DNA of 54,031 bases from a virus. Where the stretch lies: IMG/VR virus record IMGVR_UViG_3300021180_000001, positions 1 to 54,031 of that record; one strand, 5' to 3'. A model generated the notes under the pieces. That model saw only the letters and a program-made list of their open reading frames with translations, was not told where the DNA came from and did not search any database. This document shows, piece after piece, positions 50,989 to 54,031 of this stretch (position 1 is the stretch's first letter; each line of letters opens with the position of its first letter). The position numbers and the translations under genes are program-made.

Positions 50989-51040
50989 GTCGGCATTATA
51001 CATGCGCATTTTTCAGTGTTTCTTTCCATTTAATGCCGAC
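50989..51040. repeat. Inverted repeat with long loop
   Basis: GTCGGCATTA (50989-50998) and TAATGCCGAC (51031-51040) are perfect complements 32 bases apart. They lie upstream of the outer-membrane protein gene. Confidence 0.6.
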
Positions 51041-51136
51041 TTATAAGGTTATTAGCAATTAAAATAACATAAATGTAGACATACATATTAAAATATAGTA
51101 ATATAGTAATTGGTCAAAAATAATTGGAATAATCTC

Positions 51137-51823
51137 ATGAAAAAACTATCCATTTTTGCTTTATCAATATTGCTACCTTCCCTTGTCGTTGCTGATTTTA
51201 ATCCCTATATCGGGACAGATATTCAAATGCGCCATATGTCTTTTGAAAGAAATTATGGAAGGAATCTATTTGGCAGAACTTCACTAGGTGGAAGCTTGTA
51301 TACTGGATTAAATGTTTTTCCTAATTTTGGAGTAGAAGTTGGATATGACTCCATGCCAACCCAATCAAGAGAAAAAACCTTAGCTTCTGGAACTATATTT
51401 TCAGGCTCTAAAAAAGTGACGCCAGACTTGTCTCCTATTGTTTTTCAGACAAAAGAAGATATCAGAGGACCCTACATTAACCTATTAGGGCTTTATCCTA
51501 TTTCAGAAGTTTTTCCTCTAGAAATCATAGGTTCGTTAGGTATTTCCTTTTTAAGGGCTCATTTTGAAAGAGCAGTTATCTGCGCCGGGAATTATAATGT
51601 TGATATGAATAGAATTTATAAAACCCATAGAAATGTGATTAAAATAGGTACAGGATTGCAATATGGACTAACTGACTATATTAAAGTTAGGACTAGTATC
51701 TATTTTTCTCAAACTAATAAATTGAATGCCTGTTCAATCGAAGGATTTTGCGGAGTTCTTACAGATGAAATAAAGCCTAATAATTCTCTATTATTTGGAT
51801 TAGGGTTAATTTGGGGTTTCTGA
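51137..51823 (+). CDS. Outer-membrane beta-barrel protein
   Basis: The protein has 228 residues from the ATG at 51137, which opens a signal peptide (MKKLSIFALSILLPSLVVA, likely cut before DF). The earlier in-frame start would bury this signal. Alternating strands and a final Phe after GLGLIWG are typical of OmpA/opacity-type eight-stranded barrels. It probably goes to the host outer membrane, where it could block superinfection or change the surface. It resembles barrels of intracellular gammaproteobacteria in style only. Confidence 0.75.
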   Translation: MKKLSIFALSILLPSLVVADFNPYIGTDIQMRHMSFERNYGRNLFGRTSLGGSLYTGLNVFPNFGVEVGYDSMPTQSREKTLASGTIFSGSKKVTPDLSPIVFQTKEDIRGPYINLLGLYPISEVFPLEIIGSLGISFLRAHFERAVICAGNYNVDMNRIYKTHRNVIKIGTGLQYGLTDYIKVRTSIYFSQTNKLNACSIEGFCGVLTDEIKPNNSLLFGLGLIWGF

Positions 51824-51857
51824 TATAATTCAAGTCAATTCACATAACTTACTACAA

Positions 51858-53429
51858 ATGGCGGAAGAGCTTTCCGCCCGTAGAAAAGCAGAAATATCCC
51901 TTCATCAGTTTACAAAACAAGCATGGCCACAAATAGAAGGTAATAGAGCATTTGTAGATGGATGGCATATCCAAGCTATTTGTGAACATTTAGAGGCTGT
52001 AGCAAGAGGAGAAATACGTAGACTTCTTATTAATGTTCCACCTAGAACAATGAAGTCTACTTTAGTATCTGTTGTGTTCCCAGCTTGGCTTTGGATAATA
52101 AGGCCCGAAGAACAATTCGCCTATGCTTCTTATTCGTCCGCTCTTTCCATGCGAGATTCTGTTAGATGCCGCCGTCTCATTTCTTCTCCCTGGTATCAAA
52201 CTCGTTGGGGTCATATATTTAATTTAGTTGGCGACCAAAATACTAAAAGTAGATTTGAAAATAACCAAATGGGATATCGCATTTCATTTGGCGTTAATTC
52301 TTCTGTTATTGGAGAAGGCGGTAATATCCTATGCGTAGATGACGGTAATAATGCCATGGATGGAGAATCCGAAACAGTTCGAGAAAGTACCAATCTCTGG
52401 TGGGATACAGCCTGGAGTATTCGCCTGAATGACCCGAAGACAGGCGCTTTAATTGCCGTTCAGCAACGTATCGATGAATTAGATTTATCTGCCCATATTA
52501 TGGAAAGTGATATTAATAAAGAATGGACTTATCTTATCCTTCCTATGGAATTTGAAAGCTCTAGACGAGCTAAAACGATTATCTTGCCTTCTACTAACGG
52601 AAAGATATGGCAAGACCCTAGAGAGAAAGATGGAGACCTTTTATGGCCAAATCGGATAGGGGAAAAAGAATTAAAACAACTTAAAGCAAGTCTTGGCTCT
52701 GAATATGCTATAGCCGGACAATTGCAACAAAGACCTGCTCCAGAAACGGGCGGTATAATGAAAAAATCCTGGTTCCAATTATGGAAACATCCTTCTCCAC
52801 CTAATATGTTTCAAGTATTACAAAGTTGGGATACGGCATTAGAGGCCAATGAAATGAATGCTTATTCAGCTTGTTCAACCTGGGGGCTGTTCTACGATGA
52901 GCATAAGGTTGTGAACGTCATACTTTTGGGGGTCTGGAGAGGTAGGGTCGAATATCCAGATTTGAGGAAGATGGCTAAAAGACTTTATGAAGATTATCGA
53001 GATGATGGAAGTATAGAAATAAAACCAGACGGTGCTCATATTCCTGATATTGTTTTAGTTGAATCTAAAGTATCAGGTATTTCGTTAGTCCAAGACTTAA
53101 GAAAAACGGGAATCATGGCTGTTAAATTTGACCCTAATAAATATGGGGATAAAATATTAAGGGTAAGAAAAATAACTCCTATATTAGAGGCGGGAAGAGT
53201 TTGGGTGCCTGCTAGACCTCCTGGCTATACAACTCTTAGAAGCTTTGCAGATACTTTGGTTCAAATGTGTTCTATTTTTCCCAATGCAGAGTCAAGAGAT
53301 TTAGTAGATAGCATGACTCAAGTACTGTTGAGATTGGTTTATGGTGGATATTTAACCCATCCTGATGATGAGCCAAGAGAATCTGGTTCTACTAAGCCTA
53401 AGCATACATTCTATGGAGTAGAAAAATAA
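51858..53429 (+). CDS. Terminase large subunit
   Basis: The 523-residue protein has an ATPase domain with Walker A PPRTMKST (61-68), Walker B ILCVDD (157-162) and a C-terminal RNase H-like nuclease (WDTALEANEMNAYSACSTWG, VLVESKVSG, LVDSMTQVL). Met65 replaces the usual Gly before Lys in the Walker A. It packs concatemeric DNA through the portal and cuts it. The small subunit is not evident next door. Confidence 0.9.
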   Translation: MAEELSARRKAEISLHQFTKQAWPQIEGNRAFVDGWHIQAICEHLEAVARGEIRRLLINVPPRTMKSTLVSVVFPAWLWIIRPEEQFAYASYSSALSMRDSVRCRRLISSPWYQTRWGHIFNLVGDQNTKSRFENNQMGYRISFGVNSSVIGEGGNILCVDDGNNAMDGESETVRESTNLWWDTAWSIRLNDPKTGALIAVQQRIDELDLSAHIMESDINKEWTYLILPMEFESSRRAKTIILPSTNGKIWQDPREKDGDLLWPNRIGEKELKQLKASLGSEYAIAGQLQQRPAPETGGIMKKSWFQLWKHPSPPNMFQVLQSWDTALEANEMNAYSACSTWGLFYDEHKVVNVILLGVWRGRVEYPDLRKMAKRLYEDYRDDGSIEIKPDGAHIPDIVLVESKVSGISLVQDLRKTGIMAVKFDPNKYGDKILRVRKITPILEAGRVWVPARPPGYTTLRSFADTLVQMCSIFPNAESRDLVDSMTQVLLRLVYGGYLTHPDDEPRESGSTKPKHTFYGVEK

Positions 53430-53482
53430 TTTAGAAAGTCATCCGCCCTCCTTGTTCAGTGGAAGGCGGACGACTCTCTAAA
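53430..53482. terminator. Large hairpin after terminase
   Basis: TTTAGA-AGTC-TCCGCC pairs with GGCGGA-GACT-TCTAAA, 16 pairs with two A-C mismatches, around a 17-base loop. It begins right at the terminase stop. No T-run follows, so it may stabilise or process the message rather than terminate. Confidence 0.6.
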
Positions 53483-53771
53483 TTAAGAGGAAACACTAAT
53501 CCTTATCTTACTTTAAAAAACTCAGATTTTCAATCCTATACATCCTTTGAGCTAAATAAAGGGTAGGTACAAATTGCCACCCCCCTTGCTTCTTTTTTGC
53601 TTTTTTCAATCCATTGAAATATTAATACTTTTTTCTCTTATATTGGTTTAAAAAAGTCTCTTGCTTCTTTTTTGCTTTTTTTTGCCTCTCAAAGACCAAT
53701 ATTCAAACTTGACATTAATAAGTCATTAATACACAATGCTGTAATTGATTCATGGTCAATAAGGCACCTGA
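53483..53771. other. Intergenic region before portal
   Basis: No ORF seen. It contains a 22-base direct repeat (CTTGCTTCTTTTTTGCTTTT plus TT) at 53585-53606 and 53660-53681, and a TTGACA at 53709 followed by a weak -10. Confidence 0.6.
53709..53737 (+). promoter_or_regulatory. Candidate portal promoter
   Basis: A perfect TTGACA (53709-53714) is followed 17 bases later by CACAAT, a weak -10. It lies 35 bases before the portal ATG. Confidence 0.4.
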
Positions 53772-54031
53772 ATGTCATCTATTTTTCGCTTAAACCTAGA
53801 GGAAGAGCTAGGAGAACCGCCTATCAATTCTCCAGAAATGGTTCCTCTTGAGTCTATCGTTAAGACTGAAGACTTGCCAGATGGAACCTCTGTCTTTGAA
53901 ATCCAAGATATATTAGAAGGACAAGAAGAGCCAAAACCTTCTGAATTAGATTTTTATGCCAATCTAGCTGAAGAACTAGATGAAGGCACTTTAAATAGCC
54001 TTGCTATCCGTCTTATTGAAGAAATCAATGA
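53772..54031 (+). CDS. Portal protein (5' part)
   Basis: The ATG at 53772 follows an AAGG ribosome-binding site eight bases upstream. It opens an acidic N-terminus (MSSIFRLNLEEELGEPP) that reads through the end of the window into the frame at bases 3-2300. The gene lies about 340 bases after the terminase stop, behind a large hairpin and a candidate promoter at 53709. It should be merged with the feature at 1-2300. Confidence 0.85.
   Translation, partial: MSSIFRLNLEEELGEPPINSPEMVPLESIVKTEDLPDGTSVFEIQDILEGQEEPKPSELDFYANLAEELDEGTLNSLAIRLIEEIN
53905..54031. repeat. Terminal direct repeat, right copy (assembly overlap)
   Basis: This is an exact copy of bases 1-127. Joining the two ends restores an uninterrupted portal reading frame from the ATG at 53772 to the stop at 2300. 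Confidence 0.95.

Larger units (their letters stand above)
50622..51136. other. Non-coding interval with structured elements
   Basis: About 515 bases without a credible ORF. It holds two copies of a structured element, a perfect ten-pair hairpin (50790-50817), a long-loop inverted repeat (50989-51040) and a GTTAAAA/TTTTAAC hairpin near 50955-50975. Confidence 0.8.

Noticed and set aside
1-54031. tRNA genes, integrase, DNA polymerase, primase, endolysin
   Set aside because: I looked for characteristic motifs and cloverleafs and recognised none; remote versions could still be missed.

Overview
The window is one complete, circularly permuted tailed-phage genome. Bases 1-127 are repeated exactly at 53905-54031, so the true circle is about 53,904 bp, and the portal gene runs across the cut. 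The DNA is AT-rich. The head and tail gene set looks like a short-tailed (podovirus, P22-like) phage: large terminase, a roughly 810-residue portal, GroES-like protein, scaffold, HK97-type capsid protein, gp4-like and gp10-like neck proteins, internal (ejection) proteins and long fibres. The host is probably a Gram-negative proteobacterium, because the phage carries CsrA and an outer-membrane beta-barrel protein with a signal peptide. A Legionellales-like host is only a guess.

Layout: (1) 51.9-54.0 kb continuing into 1-29.6 kb is the structural arm, almost all on the + strand. It runs terminase, portal, KGG-rich protein, GroES-like, scaffold, a lone minus-strand HTH regulator (5242-5775) with a divergent promoter and probable operator, a structured leader, decoration and capsid proteins, capsid terminator, small virion proteins, neck proteins, two giant repeat-rich fibres, adaptor/stabilisation proteins, glycine-rich and internal virion proteins, and a further fibre. 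(2) 29.6-31.3 kb is a small minus-strand group: a coiled-coil protein, a small membrane protein and a hypothetical. (3) 31.5-34.0 kb is a recombination operon: YqaJ-type exonuclease, CsrA, RecT-like protein and two small genes, ending in a terminator. (4) 34.1-34.97 kb has no gene but holds three perfect DnaA boxes, a GC-rich alternating tract and hairpins, and is the likely replication origin. No polymerase, primase, helicase or integrase was seen, so replication probably relies on the host. (5) 35-41.1 kb holds small early/accessory genes, a MoxR-like AAA+ plus VWA pair, and a family of three proteins with the same 14-residue leader but unrelated bodies. One of these bodies is assembled from pieces of this phage's own capsid protein. 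(6) 41.2-46.3 kb is the most unusual part: 19 tandem small genes for Gly/Tyr/Asp/Asn repeat peptides, many joined by a 10-base start/stop overlap (ATGCGATTAA). (7) 46.3-50.6 kb has small membrane proteins, hypotheticals, two relatives of a late structural protein and a winged-helix regulator. (8) 50.6-51.1 kb is non-coding, with two copies of a structured element that share a compensatory base-pair change.

A recurring theme in the accessory arm is copying and re-use of gene fragments: truncated echoes of gene starts, an HTH paralogue lacking its HTH core, capsid-derived pieces under a shared leader, and expansion of the glycine-rich array. The best candidates for something undescribed are the capsid-mosaic/leader family, the glycine-tyrosine array with its overlap junction, and the twin structured elements.
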